The notes below the pieces were generated by a model. That model was not told the DNA's origin and did not search any database. It was given only the letters and a program-made list of their open reading frames with translations. Below are positions 1 to 8,440 of a DNA stretch of 64,000 bases, piece by piece. Source of the stretch: UBA4416 sp964543545 (lineage in GTDB: Bacteria > Bacteroidota > Bacteroidia > B-17B0 > Aurantibacillaceae); NCBI GenBank assembly GCA_964543545.1, contig CAZIYT010000009.1, positions 1-64,000 on the forward strand, given 5' to 3'. The translations under genes and the position numbers were made by a program. Numbering within the stretch: the first letter of the stretch is position 1; every line of letters begins with the position of its first letter.

Positions 1-180
1 CTTTTTTTGCTTTTTCAGTCACCGGTTCGGAGTCTGAATTCTGTAGATAATTTTCACTATCTAATTGACAATCAAATGTTAATTCTGTCGATGATATGTT
101 CATTTGCATTATCTTCGCATGGTTTTTGATAAGCGGTTGAAACCATCACTAGAGGTGAGCTTAGACAAAACATAAAAAGA

Positions 181-2667
181 ATGAGAAAATCGGTTTTATT
201 TTTTATCTTTTTCCTATCATTGACCTGTGCTGTGGCGCAGGAAGCTATCAGCTACCAAGCTATTGCCAGGGATAATGCCGGAGCTATCGTTTCCAATCAA
301 ACTATTTCTGTGAAGTTCGAGATCCGCCAGGGAAGCATGACGGGCACCAGCGTATTTTCGGAAACACACACGGCCACTACCAACCAGTTCGGTCTCTTCA
401 CGCTCAGCATCGGATCGGTGAGCACCAGCCAGTTCCAGGCCATCAACTGGGCGGCGATGCCTTTTTTCATGGAGGTATCCATTGACCCGGCCGGCGGTAC
501 CTCGTTTACTTCCGTAGGCAACCAACAGCTGATGAGCGTGCCTTATGCGCTCTATGCTAAAACAGCCGGTAATGCTGGCATTACTCCTACCATCTCTATT
601 AACTCACCTAACACGGTGAGCGCTTCTGCCGGAAGCTACACGATTACAATTCCCGCAGCAGCCAGCTATTCCGCCGGAACAGGCATTGCTATTTCGGGAG
701 GCGTGATCAGCAATACGGCAACAGCCACAACGCCCACGATCACAGGAACAGGGGCAACCACCGTCACCTCATCGGGCAACACATTTACCGTGAGCACCCC
801 TGTGCCGGTGGTGTATACGGCAGGTACGGATATCTCCATTACATCGGGTACGGTAACGAATACGGCTCCCGACAAAACCGTGAGCATTACGGCTGCGGGC
901 TCGGCAACGGTGACCGGCGCATATCCCAACTTTACATTGAATGTGCCTAACGGAACGGTACTTCCCGCTGGAAAGAACGGCCAATTCCTTTATAGCAACG
1001 GAACAGTGTGGGATACGATCCCGCGCACCAAATTATATTTCGACGGCAACAACATCGGTATCGGTACGCAATCGCCCATGTCTGATTTTCATGTGAACGG
1101 AGGCGGAAGGTTTGACGCCAGTGTAACCACCGTAGATATTTATGCCAATACGATTAAGCTTACGGGTGGAACCAGCGGCCAGGTGCTCACAAGTGATGCC
1201 ATTGGTAATGGATCGTGGCAAACACCGGCTACCGCTATTCTTACCTATACGGCAGGAACCAAACAACTGAGCGTGACGCATGGCACCGCTGTATCAACCG
1301 TTACGATCACAGCGGGCAATGTCAACGGCACCGGAACTCCCGGTGTAGTACCGATGTGGGGCTCAGCGAATACGCTCAGCAATTCCCCGGTGACGACCTT
1401 TACCGCAACCGGCGGTGTTGTCATTAATCCCACGCTGGTAGGATCGGGTTCTCCCGCGCAGAGCCTCCAGGTTCATGGGCCTTCTTCGGGGAGTACCTAT
1501 GTGGCACACTTTCTCCAGGGCAGCAATGTCACGACGGGTATCGGAATCAGCACCCAGCCTGCAGGCGGGCATGCCATCGGTACGCTGAACAACCAGGACC
1601 TAGGCTTCTTTACCAATAATACGAACGTGGTCGGAAATTATCCACTCATTCTGAAAACAAGTGGCAGGATAGGCATCGGCAATGTATCGCCGGGTTATCT
1701 GCTGGACGTGAATGGTGGCATCAACACGTCTCAGTTCTATAATATGAACGGCCTGGCGGCGGCGCCTCCAACATCCAATGGCGGCGAAGGAAGATTGTAT
1801 TTCAGTTCAGCCTCTAATAAGCTGATGATGTCGGAGAACGGCGGCGCCTGGGTTCCGGTGGCCAATACCTTATGGACGAAAGGCACTGGTATTTTGTATA
1901 ATACGACCCTCAGCGATAACGTTGGGATTGGTACCAATGTGCCGGGGAATACACTCGATGTTTTGTCGAACGCAACGGTATCGGCCCTGAGGGCAAAGAA
2001 CAGCGGAACCGGAAACGGTATTGAAGGAACAACCAGCAGCGCCACGTCGGCAGCGATCCTGGGATACAATGACGGAACGGGACCAAGTATTGCAGGAAGC
2101 AAATCCGTTTCTGCGTCTTCGGGTAATGCCGGGCGTTTCGAGATCTTTAGCAGCGCCAATACTTCCGATGCCCTGGTAGCCCTCACACCCGGAAGCGGTG
2201 CCGCTATACACGCTACTAATACCAGCTCCAATGCCTTGGCCTCCAATCTTGCTGTATTGATGGAAGACGGGCACCTGAAAGCGAAATTCACAAATGCCAT
2301 TACAAATTCTGACGTTTCCCTGGGAGCCAATTCATTGGGAACGCTGACCTATGCGACGAACAGCAATGCCGATCAGTCCAACGATGTCCGCGGTGCCATC
2401 TCGATGTCAGGCTCCTTTGTGATGTTGCCGGGAAACTCCAAAAGTGTGACGTTCACGGTGGCGTTCAAAAAATCATACAGGAATCCGCCGGTGATTATCC
2501 TCACGCCATACGTGCCTGCGGCGTTTCCGGATAACCTGATCGTTACGGCACAAGTGCTCAATACGGCCGGAACCGATTTCACCTTCCGGCTTAATCTTAA
2601 TTATTTTGGGACAGGGGCCAATATCAACTTTTCTAATTTAACCGTTAATTATTTTGTACTCGAGTAG
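181..2667 (+). CDS. Secreted fibre-like surface protein, first gene of a T9SS cassette
   Basis: An 828-residue exported protein. Residues 1-19 form a signal peptide ending ...CAVAQ. Residues 20-125 (YQAIARDNAGAIV..., VPYALYAKTA) match a beta-rich N-terminal module common in Bacteroidetes surface proteins. The middle is low-complexity Thr/Ser/Gly/Val beta sequence. At least three copies of a short fibre motif follow: NIGIGTQSP, RIGIGNVSP..LDVNGG and NVGIGTNVP..LDV. This motif is frequent in tail-fibre-like trimeric proteins. The last 80 residues (NPPVIILTPYVP...FRLNLNYFG) look like a small beta-sandwich, perhaps H-type-lectin-like; this is inferred from pattern only. No clear T9SS tail is visible. 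It ends 4 bases before the next start, so it is probably cotranscribed with the CHU_C, PorP/SprF and OmpA genes. A one-mismatch -7 box (TATCTTCG, 110-117) lies upstream. The exact function is unknown. Confidence 0.75.
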   Translation: MRKSVLFFIFFLSLTCAVAQEAISYQAIARDNAGAIVSNQTISVKFEIRQGSMTGTSVFSETHTATTNQFGLFTLSIGSVSTSQFQAINWAAMPFFMEVSIDPAGGTSFTSVGNQQLMSVPYALYAKTAGNAGITPTISINSPNTVSASAGSYTITIPAAASYSAGTGIAISGGVISNTATATTPTITGTGATTVTSSGNTFTVSTPVPVVYTAGTDISITSGTVTNTAPDKTVSITAAGSATVTGAYPNFTLNVPNGTVLPAGKNGQFLYSNGTVWDTIPRTKLYFDGNNIGIGTQSPMSDFHVNGGGRFDASVTTVDIYANTIKLTGGTSGQVLTSDAIGNGSWQTPATAILTYTAGTKQLSVTHGTAVSTVTITAGNVNGTGTPGVVPMWGSANTLSNSPVTTFTATGGVVINPTLVGSGSPAQSLQVHGPSSGSTYVAHFLQGSNVTTGIGISTQPAGGHAIGTLNNQDLGFFTNNTNVVGNYPLILKTSGRIGIGNVSPGYLLDVNGGINTSQFYNMNGLAAAPPTSNGGEGRLYFSSASNKLMMSENGGAWVPVANTLWTKGTGILYNTTLSDNVGIGTNVPGNTLDVLSNATVSALRAKNSGTGNGIEGTTSSATSAAILGYNDGTGPSIAGSKSVSASSGNAGRFEIFSSANTSDALVALTPGSGAAIHATNTSSNALASNLAVLMEDGHLKAKFTNAITNSDVSLGANSLGTLTYATNSNADQSNDVRGAISMSGSFVMLPGNSKSVTFTVAFKKSYRNPPVIILTPYVPAAFPDNLIVTAQVLNTAGTDFTFRLNLNYFGTGANINFSNLTVNYFVLE

Positions 2668-2671
2668 GCCT

Positions 2672-3475
2672 ATGAGGAATAGTTGTTTTGTTATATCGAT
2701 GTTCTTTGTCCTGGTTGTGAGATCGCAAAGTATAAGCCCCCAGGTGATTAACGCCGCTGGTGGTGGTGGGCCGGTAGGTACTTCCGGTATGGAGGTGTAT
2801 TACAATATCGGTGAGCCGTTTTATACAACGCTGAATGGAAACGGACAGTTTATTACACAGGGCTTTCTGCAGCCGGAGGTTGCCGGTGAATTCGGACTTA
2901 CGGCAAGCGCCTTTATGACACCGGCAAGCTGCGCGGATAAGACCGATGGCAGCATCCGGGTGGAGGCTAAGCTTCCGGCAGGAGCCAACCCGGCAAATTT
3001 CAGGATCAGTTATTACTGGAATATGTCTTCGCTTTGCCTGGCAGGAAACACCTGCTCTACGGTAGCCAATCTTCCGGCAGGAACGTATTCGGTGCTGGTG
3101 GTATGCGAGTATACCGGTTCGGGAAGCGCAGTGCCAGGCGACTCCGTTAAGCTCAGCGACCTTGTGGTGGGCGGAAGCTCCGAGCCATGCCAGGTCACGG
3201 TTTACAATGGCTTTTCACCGAACGATGATGGCGTGAACGATGTATTCTATATCGAAAACATTGCACAATTTCCGGGCAACAAAGTAGAGATTTATAACCG
3301 CTGGGGCCAGAAGCTGGCAGAGATTAAAGACTACGATAACACCAACAATGTATGGCGCGGAACAATAGGAGCCTCCACGCAACAGGCACCGGCTGCTACC
3401 TATTTTTATATCATAGACCTGGCTAATGGCACAGCACCGCTCAAAGGCTGGCTTGAGCTCACCAACAACAGATAA
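2672..3475 (+). CDS. Gliding-motility-associated C-terminal (CHU_C, T9SS type B) secreted protein
   Basis: A secreted protein of 267 residues from the ATG at 2672. A TTG six codons upstream is possible but would lie inside the previous gene. The N-terminus MRNSCFVISMFFVLVVRSQ is a signal peptide. Residues 20-75 (NAAGGGGPVGTSGMEVYYNIGEPFYTT...) are a short conserved leader seen in such proteins. The C-terminal 85 residues carry the type B sorting domain: NGFSPNDDGVNDVFYIENI, VEIYNRWGQKLAEI, and a final YFYIIDLANG...GWLELT. In this family the domain directs export through the type IX system and often needs a cognate PorP/SprF protein. That partner is the very next gene, 13 bases downstream. Confidence 0.88.
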   Translation: MRNSCFVISMFFVLVVRSQSISPQVINAAGGGGPVGTSGMEVYYNIGEPFYTTLNGNGQFITQGFLQPEVAGEFGLTASAFMTPASCADKTDGSIRVEAKLPAGANPANFRISYYWNMSSLCLAGNTCSTVANLPAGTYSVLVVCEYTGSGSAVPGDSVKLSDLVVGGSSEPCQVTVYNGFSPNDDGVNDVFYIENIAQFPGNKVEIYNRWGQKLAEIKDYDNTNNVWRGTIGASTQQAPAATYFYIIDLANGTAPLKGWLELTNNR

Positions 3476-3488
3476 GGGATTTAAGAAA

Positions 3489-4436
3489 ATGAAGTATTGT
3501 ATCATCATCTGTTTATTGATTGGGTTTCTAAAGCCGGTAAAGGCCCAGCAGGACCCGCAGTTTTCCTTATACCAGTTCAACCAATTGGCGGTGAACCCGG
3601 CTTATGCCGGTGCACGTGATGCGATTGCTGTTGTGGCCGACATGCGGAAACAATGGGTAAGCTTTCCGGGAGCGCCGACCACACTGGCCTTTACGGCACA
3701 CGCCCCTGTATGGAACAACAAGCTGGGTGTTGGCGTCAATGTCCTGTCGGATCAGATAGGCGCGAAGAGCACGACCGGGGTCTACGGCAATGTGGCTTAC
3801 ATCGTGAAGCTCAACAACAGGCTGAAGCTGTCCTTCGGTCTCCGCGCAGGTTATATCAATTACCGGTTCAATTTTAATAAGGTCAATTATAAAGACCTCA
3901 ACGAGGCTTCTGCCGCGGGGCTTTCTACCATCAACCGTGGTGCGGCTGATATCGATGCCGGTCTTTACCTGCGCAGCAACTCTTTCTTTGTGGGGATCAG
4001 CAGTACGCATCTCAACGGCGCCAGGCTCTATAATAAGGATTATACGGTTACCGGTCTTTCCGGGCAGACACAACAGCTGAATTCTTCCTATGTGCTCATT
4101 CCACATTTTTTTCTCACCGCAGGCAAAGCGTTTTCACTTAATGAGAACCTGGTGTTCAGTCCCTCCATCATGCTGAGGTATGTGAAGACCGCTGCTTCGG
4201 CCGATCTTAATCTGAATTTCCTGATGTATAAGCGCCTGTGGCTTGGCGCATTCATCAAGCAGGATTACGGTGCCGGAATTCTCGTTCAGGTACATGCAAC
4301 GGAAAAACTAAGGATCGGTTACACCTACGATGCGGCCATGGGTGGCAAGAAATTGCTGGGCTCTTCCCACGAGATCATGATCGGTTTTGATTTCGGAAAC
4401 TATAAAACCAAAATTCTATCTCCCAGATTTTTATAG
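3489..4436 (+). CDS. PorP/SprF family type IX secretion outer-membrane protein
   Basis: A 315-residue predicted beta-barrel. The start at 3489 gives the signal peptide MKYCIIICLLIGFLKPVKAQ, followed at once by the family signature QDPQFSLYQFNQLAVNPAYAGARDA. The remaining sequence alternates hydrophobic residues and glycines (LKLSFGLRAGYINYRFNFNKV, LFVGISSTHL, LRIGYTYDAAMGG), as expected for the barrel, and ends with aromatic FDFGNYKTKILSPRFL. PorP/SprF proteins sit in the outer membrane and are needed to secrete or attach type B sorting-domain proteins. Its place between a CHU_C protein and an OmpA-type protein fits a dedicated secretion unit. The stop codon is 2 bases from the next start. 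Confidence 0.92.
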   Translation: MKYCIIICLLIGFLKPVKAQQDPQFSLYQFNQLAVNPAYAGARDAIAVVADMRKQWVSFPGAPTTLAFTAHAPVWNNKLGVGVNVLSDQIGAKSTTGVYGNVAYIVKLNNRLKLSFGLRAGYINYRFNFNKVNYKDLNEASAAGLSTINRGAADIDAGLYLRSNSFFVGISSTHLNGARLYNKDYTVTGLSGQTQQLNSSYVLIPHFFLTAGKAFSLNENLVFSPSIMLRYVKTAASADLNLNFLMYKRLWLGAFIKQDYGAGILVQVHATEKLRIGYTYDAAMGGKKLLGSSHEIMIGFDFGNYKTKILSPRFL

Positions 4437-4438
4437 AC

Positions 4439-6751
4439 GTGACGAGGCATTCCTGTTATATTTTATTCCTTTTAGTATTGTCGCTTGCCGGGCTTTCCCA
4501 GGCCGGGCCACAGGAATATTCCTTGACAAACCTCGAAAGCCTGAATACAAAACATTCGGAGTTTTCTGCCTATAGCTTTGCCAACACGCTTGTGTACACG
4601 GGCGAAAAGCAGATGGACCTGGTAGAGTATTCGACTACCGACGGGCAGCCTTACCTGAGTGTATTATCATCGAAAGTAACCAAAGACGGTTACGGAAAAG
4701 CCAGCTCTTTTTCGAAGAGCGTGAACACCAGCTACCACGACGGACCGCTTGCTTTTTCGGCTGATGGTACGGTGCTTTACCTGACGCGGGCGACCTATGT
4801 GAAAAAAACGGATAAGAGCTTTGTGAATTATGCCAAGCTTTACACGCTTACGAAGCAGGGCAAAGGCTGGTCGAAGGCTGTGCCTTTTCCTTATAATTCC
4901 GATGCGTACTCCTGTGCGCATGCCAGCATCAGTGCCGATGGCAACAGCTTGTTTTTTGTCTCGGATATGCCGGGAGGCCAGGGCGGAAAAGACATCTGGG
5001 TGTGCAAAAAAAATGGCGACAGCTGGGATAAGCCGGTAAACCTGGGCTCCGGCGTGAATACCAGGGGTGATGAAATGTTTCCTTACATCCGCAAAGACGG
5101 GGTCTTGTTTTTTTCTTCGAACGGCCACCCGGGTTTCGGCGGCCTGGACGTGTTTTCTGCAAGGTATGCGAACTCCGCATGGTTGCTGAAACGCAACGAA
5201 GGGCTCCAGCTCAACAGCAGCGCCGATGATTTTGGGATCAGCTTTACGACGGACTCTACCGGCTATGTCTCTTCCAACCGCGAAGGAGGCAAAGGAAAGG
5301 ATGATATCTATCGCTTTCTTTTCAGAAGTATGTATACCCGGATCGAAGGGCAGGTGTTTCTGACGAAGAATGCAGATGAGCCTGCAAAACAGGTGAATGT
5401 ATTTTTACTGGATGCTTCCCTGAAGCGCATTGATTCGACAAAGACGGATGAGAAAGGCTATTTCGCTTTCAATGACCTGGAAAATGACAAGGTCTACCTG
5501 GCCGAGCTGGAAAGCAACGATGTGAGGTTCAAAAATAAATCGCGCTACTACCTTGCCGGTAAGGACGGAAAGCTGGTGCGTGTTACACACAGGCAGAACG
5601 GGATGAACTTTGTGTTCAGGAACCTTCCGGTAGAAGAGAGCAGCATGCCCGATCTTTACGACGATGATGAGCATGATATCAACATTGCCGGAAACATTGT
5701 GTTCGGCTCTAACCCGACGAAGCCCGTGGCCGGAAAAAAAGTAACGATCACCAACCAGTGCCATGATATTGTAGAGGAAACCACGACCGATGAGTTAGGG
5801 GCCTTTGCTTTCAGGAACCTGCTTCCCGACCAGGACTATTTTCTCACGATCGAAGACTCCGATTTGCCGGAAGATGTAAAAATCATCCTCACCAACAAAA
5901 AGGGAAAAGAGGTGAAAGTGCTGCACTCCCACAAAAAGGGCAAGTTTGAGTTCAGGCTGCTTGCCACGGATAAAACGGCGCTCGAGGAGCTGGTGGTGGA
6001 AGACAGTGAGCTGATCATGAACCTGAAAGGCAGTGTGTACGACCAGGATAGAAATCCGCTGTCCAATGCCAGGATCATCATTTTTGATAAGGATAAAGTC
6101 ATTCAGAATATCCTGACCGACGAAAAGGGCCGGTTCGAATTCCGTAACCTCAGCGCCGATAAAGATTACCTGTTTAGCCTGGATGATAGCGAAAATAAAT
6201 TCACAACTGTTTCTAAGATCTACATTGCCGACTCAAAGGGCAGAATCTACAGGGAATTGCGGAAAGGAAAGAACCACAAGTATGAATACCACTTACTGGA
6301 AGTAGACAAGTCGGCGCTGGGAGATTTCTCGGTGGACGATCCCTGGCTGGAAGTGCTGAACATGAAAAACAGGGGCGATCATGCAGCCATGACGATCATC
6401 GAAAACGTTACCTATGAGAAAGGCGGTTACAAGCTCGATGAAACCGGCACTAACATTCTTGATAAAGTGATCTCCGTGTTGAAGGCCGATCATAGCCTGA
6501 AGATCGAATTAAGCTCACACACCGATTCGCAGGGCTCCGATCAGTATAACCTTCAGCTGTCGCAAAAGCGGGCGAAAGCGGCTGTGGATTACCTCGTAAC
6601 GAAAGGCATTTCCAAAGACAGGCTCACTGCCATCGGATATGGCGAAACCCGCTTGCTGAATGCCTGCGCCAATGGCGTGGAATGCACCGATGAGCAGCAT
6701 GGCATCAACCGCCGTACCGAGTTTAAGATCCTCGATTCGCAGAAGCCCTGA
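4439..6751 (+). CDS. PD40 / CarboxypepD_reg / OmpA envelope protein (PorE/SprE-like)
   Basis: A 770-residue envelope protein starting on GTG, 2 bases after the PorP stop, so translation is probably coupled. The signal peptide is MTRHSCYILFLLVLSLAGLSQA. Residues about 100-290 hold WD40-like (PD40) strands such as ISADGNSLFFVSDMPGGQGGKDIW and LFFSSNGHPGFGGLDVF. Three tandem CarboxypepD-regulatory-like folds begin near residues 300, 414 and 526, each with (D)EKGxFxFxxL. The C-terminal OmpA domain (about 650-768) has LSSHTDSQGSD..YN and NRRTEF, the residues that bind peptidoglycan. Unlike many PorE-type proteins it has no TPR block. It probably anchors the T9SS surface cassette to the cell wall. 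The run from 6752 to 7136 after it has no gene and holds only the repeat element at 6857. Confidence 0.9.
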   Translation: MTRHSCYILFLLVLSLAGLSQAGPQEYSLTNLESLNTKHSEFSAYSFANTLVYTGEKQMDLVEYSTTDGQPYLSVLSSKVTKDGYGKASSFSKSVNTSYHDGPLAFSADGTVLYLTRATYVKKTDKSFVNYAKLYTLTKQGKGWSKAVPFPYNSDAYSCAHASISADGNSLFFVSDMPGGQGGKDIWVCKKNGDSWDKPVNLGSGVNTRGDEMFPYIRKDGVLFFSSNGHPGFGGLDVFSARYANSAWLLKRNEGLQLNSSADDFGISFTTDSTGYVSSNREGGKGKDDIYRFLFRSMYTRIEGQVFLTKNADEPAKQVNVFLLDASLKRIDSTKTDEKGYFAFNDLENDKVYLAELESNDVRFKNKSRYYLAGKDGKLVRVTHRQNGMNFVFRNLPVEESSMPDLYDDDEHDINIAGNIVFGSNPTKPVAGKKVTITNQCHDIVEETTTDELGAFAFRNLLPDQDYFLTIEDSDLPEDVKIILTNKKGKEVKVLHSHKKGKFEFRLLATDKTALEELVVEDSELIMNLKGSVYDQDRNPLSNARIIIFDKDKVIQNILTDEKGRFEFRNLSADKDYLFSLDDSENKFTTVSKIYIADSKGRIYRELRKGKNHKYEYHLLEVDKSALGDFSVDDPWLEVLNMKNRGDHAAMTIIENVTYEKGGYKLDETGTNILDKVISVLKADHSLKIELSSHTDSQGSDQYNLQLSQKRAKAAVDYLVTKGISKDRLTAIGYGETRLLNACANGVECTDEQHGINRRTEFKILDSQKP

Positions 6752-6856
6752 CAGGTTGTGTGACATCGAACACGGATACTTTTTGTTTCATAGCTTTTAT
6801 CCCGTTCCAGATACCGATGTCAGGGCGTGATCTTTAGAATTGAAGGCCGGAGTTCC

Positions 6857-6947
6857 GCGCCAGGGATTGCAGTGGAAATCCTTTTTGCGGTCTCTTTGCA
6901 AAAAGATTGCAACGTAAAGCCTCACGACACGTCGTGGCGGGCGCCCC
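6857..6947 (+). repeat. Dispersed structured intergenic element, copy 1
   Basis: Copy 1 of an element found four times in the window. It starts GCGCCAGGGATTGCAG, continues TGGAAATCC, then a hairpin TTTTTGC (6882-6888) / GCAAAAA (6898-6904) with a 9-base loop. After this come GATTGCAACGTAAAGCC and a GC-rich end GGCGGGCGCCCC. The two arms around the hairpin resemble each other (GATTG..a.yG..AAA.CC). It lies in a 385-base gap that has no coding signal otherwise. It may be a REP-like element or a small structured RNA; the sequence alone does not decide. Confidence 0.6.
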
Positions 6948-7136
6948 ATACATGAAGCGTAAATTACCGTCAGCCATGTATTTTCTATGATAGCTCTGGA
7001 ATTATTTCTCATGCTGCATGGAACAAATCATGACTAAGGTCTGAGCAGTTTCTGATAAGTCCTGTATATATTTGCCGGGCTGTACTTTTTCCTTTCCTGA
7101 AAAATGATGATATTGGATACCTCAAACCATCCTGAG

Positions 7137-8321
7137 ATGAATTACATTTTATTCGACGATTATTCCAGGTTAAACCTGTTGCCTTTTACCTATACCAAGC
7201 CTGTGTGCGAGCTCAGAACAGGTATTCTCACCATCCGCGAAAAATGGGAGCTTGAGCTGCAGGCCAGGGTAAGCTTCCATACGCAGGCTTACCTGTCTGG
7301 AAAATTTCCCCTGAAAACGGAAGGCGATAACCTTTTCATCAATGGAAAGATCTCTCCCACAGTAGACTTGCTGGCATTGGTGAAAGCCTTGAGTCAAAAC
7401 GAAGGCATTCGGAGGGGGAATGATCTGCTGGCCTGGCGCAGCGATGGTGTCGGCAGCTTCGATGCAGAAGCGCTCCTGGGCAAAGCGCGTGAGGTGGAAG
7501 TGGACTATATTTCCATGAAGGATGTCTGGAATTTTTTCTCGAAAAATGATGCCGCCATCAGGCAGGATTTCGAGCGGCTTACCAAAGGAAAAACCTCGCA
7601 ACCTTTATCTGCTACGAATACGGTGATCGGTGATGCCGGGCTGATTTTCCTGGAAGAAGGAGCCATCGTAGAGGCGAGCATCCTCAATACAAAGCCAGGA
7701 CCCGTGTATATCGGCCGTGATGCCGAAGTGATGGAGGGCAGCGTGATCCGCGGGCCATTCAGCCTTGGGGAACATGCCGCGTTGAAGCTGGGTACGAAGA
7801 TCTATGGACCTACCACGGTTGGCCCGCACAGCAAAGTGGGCGGTGAGGTAAACAATTCGGTGGTGATGGGCTATAGCAACAAAGGACACGACGGCTTCCT
7901 TGGCAATAGCGTCATCGGCGAATGGTGTAACCTGGGCGCAGATAGCAACAACAGTAACCTGAAAAACAATTACGGCAACGTCAAATTATACAATTACAAA
8001 AAAGACCAGATGGTCGACACCGGTCTGCAGTTCTGCGGCCTGATGATGGGCGACCATAGCAAATGCGGCATCAATACCATGTTCAATACAGGGACGGTAG
8101 TGGGCGTTGGTGCTAATATTTTTGGAGGAGGCTTTCCGCCGACACACATTCCGTCGTTTGCCTGGGGAGGTGCCGAAGGCATGGAGGTATACAAGCTTGA
8201 TAAAATGCTGGAAACGGCCAACAGGGTGTATGCCAGGAGAAATACGACAGTGTCGGAAGAAGAAGCCGCCATCTTAAGAACCGTGTTCGCCGATACGGAA
8301 AAGTACAGAAAAGAATTTTAA
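7137..8321 (+). CDS. GlmU-like bifunctional sugar-1-phosphate nucleotidyltransferase/acetyltransferase family
   Basis: A 394-residue protein of the Bacteroidetes GlmU-related family. The start at 7137 gives the family N-terminus MNYILFDDYSRLNLLPFTYTKPV; an upstream in-frame ATG at 7104 would add 11 residues without family support. Residues 1-100 correspond to a nucleotidyltransferase-like fold (RTGILTIREKWE). From about residue 180 onward the protein is a left-handed parallel beta-helix: GPVYIGRDAEVMEGSVIRGPFSLGEHAALKLGTKIYGPTTVGPHSKVGGEV, then VIGEWCNLGADSNNSNLKNNYGNV. By family it probably works in UDP-GlcNAc or other activated-sugar synthesis, acting in the cytoplasm. It is a single gene ending in a strong terminator. 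Substrate specificity is not shown by the sequence. Confidence 0.85.
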   Translation: MNYILFDDYSRLNLLPFTYTKPVCELRTGILTIREKWELELQARVSFHTQAYLSGKFPLKTEGDNLFINGKISPTVDLLALVKALSQNEGIRRGNDLLAWRSDGVGSFDAEALLGKAREVEVDYISMKDVWNFFSKNDAAIRQDFERLTKGKTSQPLSATNTVIGDAGLIFLEEGAIVEASILNTKPGPVYIGRDAEVMEGSVIRGPFSLGEHAALKLGTKIYGPTTVGPHSKVGGEVNNSVVMGYSNKGHDGFLGNSVIGEWCNLGADSNNSNLKNNYGNVKLYNYKKDQMVDTGLQFCGLMMGDHSKCGINTMFNTGTVVGVGANIFGGGFPPTHIPSFAWGGAEGMEVYKLDKMLETANRVYARRNTTVSEEEAAILRTVFADTEKYRKEF

Positions 8322-8335
8322 AGTGTGGTTTCGAT

Positions 8336-8360
8336 GGTGACTGAGGCTCTCGAAGTCACC
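8336..8360. repeat. Short ACTGAG...CGAAGT intergenic hairpin
   Basis: GGTGACT (8336-8342) pairs with AGTCACC (8354-8360) around an 11-base loop. The inner sequence ACTGAG-gctct-CGAAGT is nearly the same as that in the loop of the repeat copy at 30112-30131 (ACTGAGCGCAGTCGAAGT). A related hairpin is at 49558-49584. It lies between a gene end and a terminator. Confidence 0.5.
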
Positions 8361-8387
8361 GGCAGATGCAGCACCATACAAAAAACA

Positions 8388-8424
8388 AAAACATCCCGTT
8401 GCGGCAAGCGCAACGGGATGTTTT
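8388..8424. terminator. Bidirectional Rho-independent terminator
   Basis: A perfect 16-bp stem: AAAACATCCCGTTGCG (8388-8403), loop GCAAG, and CGCAACGGGATGTTTT (8409-8424). It lies between two convergent genes (ends at 8321 and 8441), with A-runs on one side and T-runs on the other, so it can serve both strands. Confidence 0.92.
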
Positions 8425-8440
8425 ATGATGAGAAAATTTT

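Noticed and set aside
1737..2330. 197-codon minus-strand frame in the fibre-like gene
   Set aside because: Composition follows the codon pattern of the gene on the other strand.
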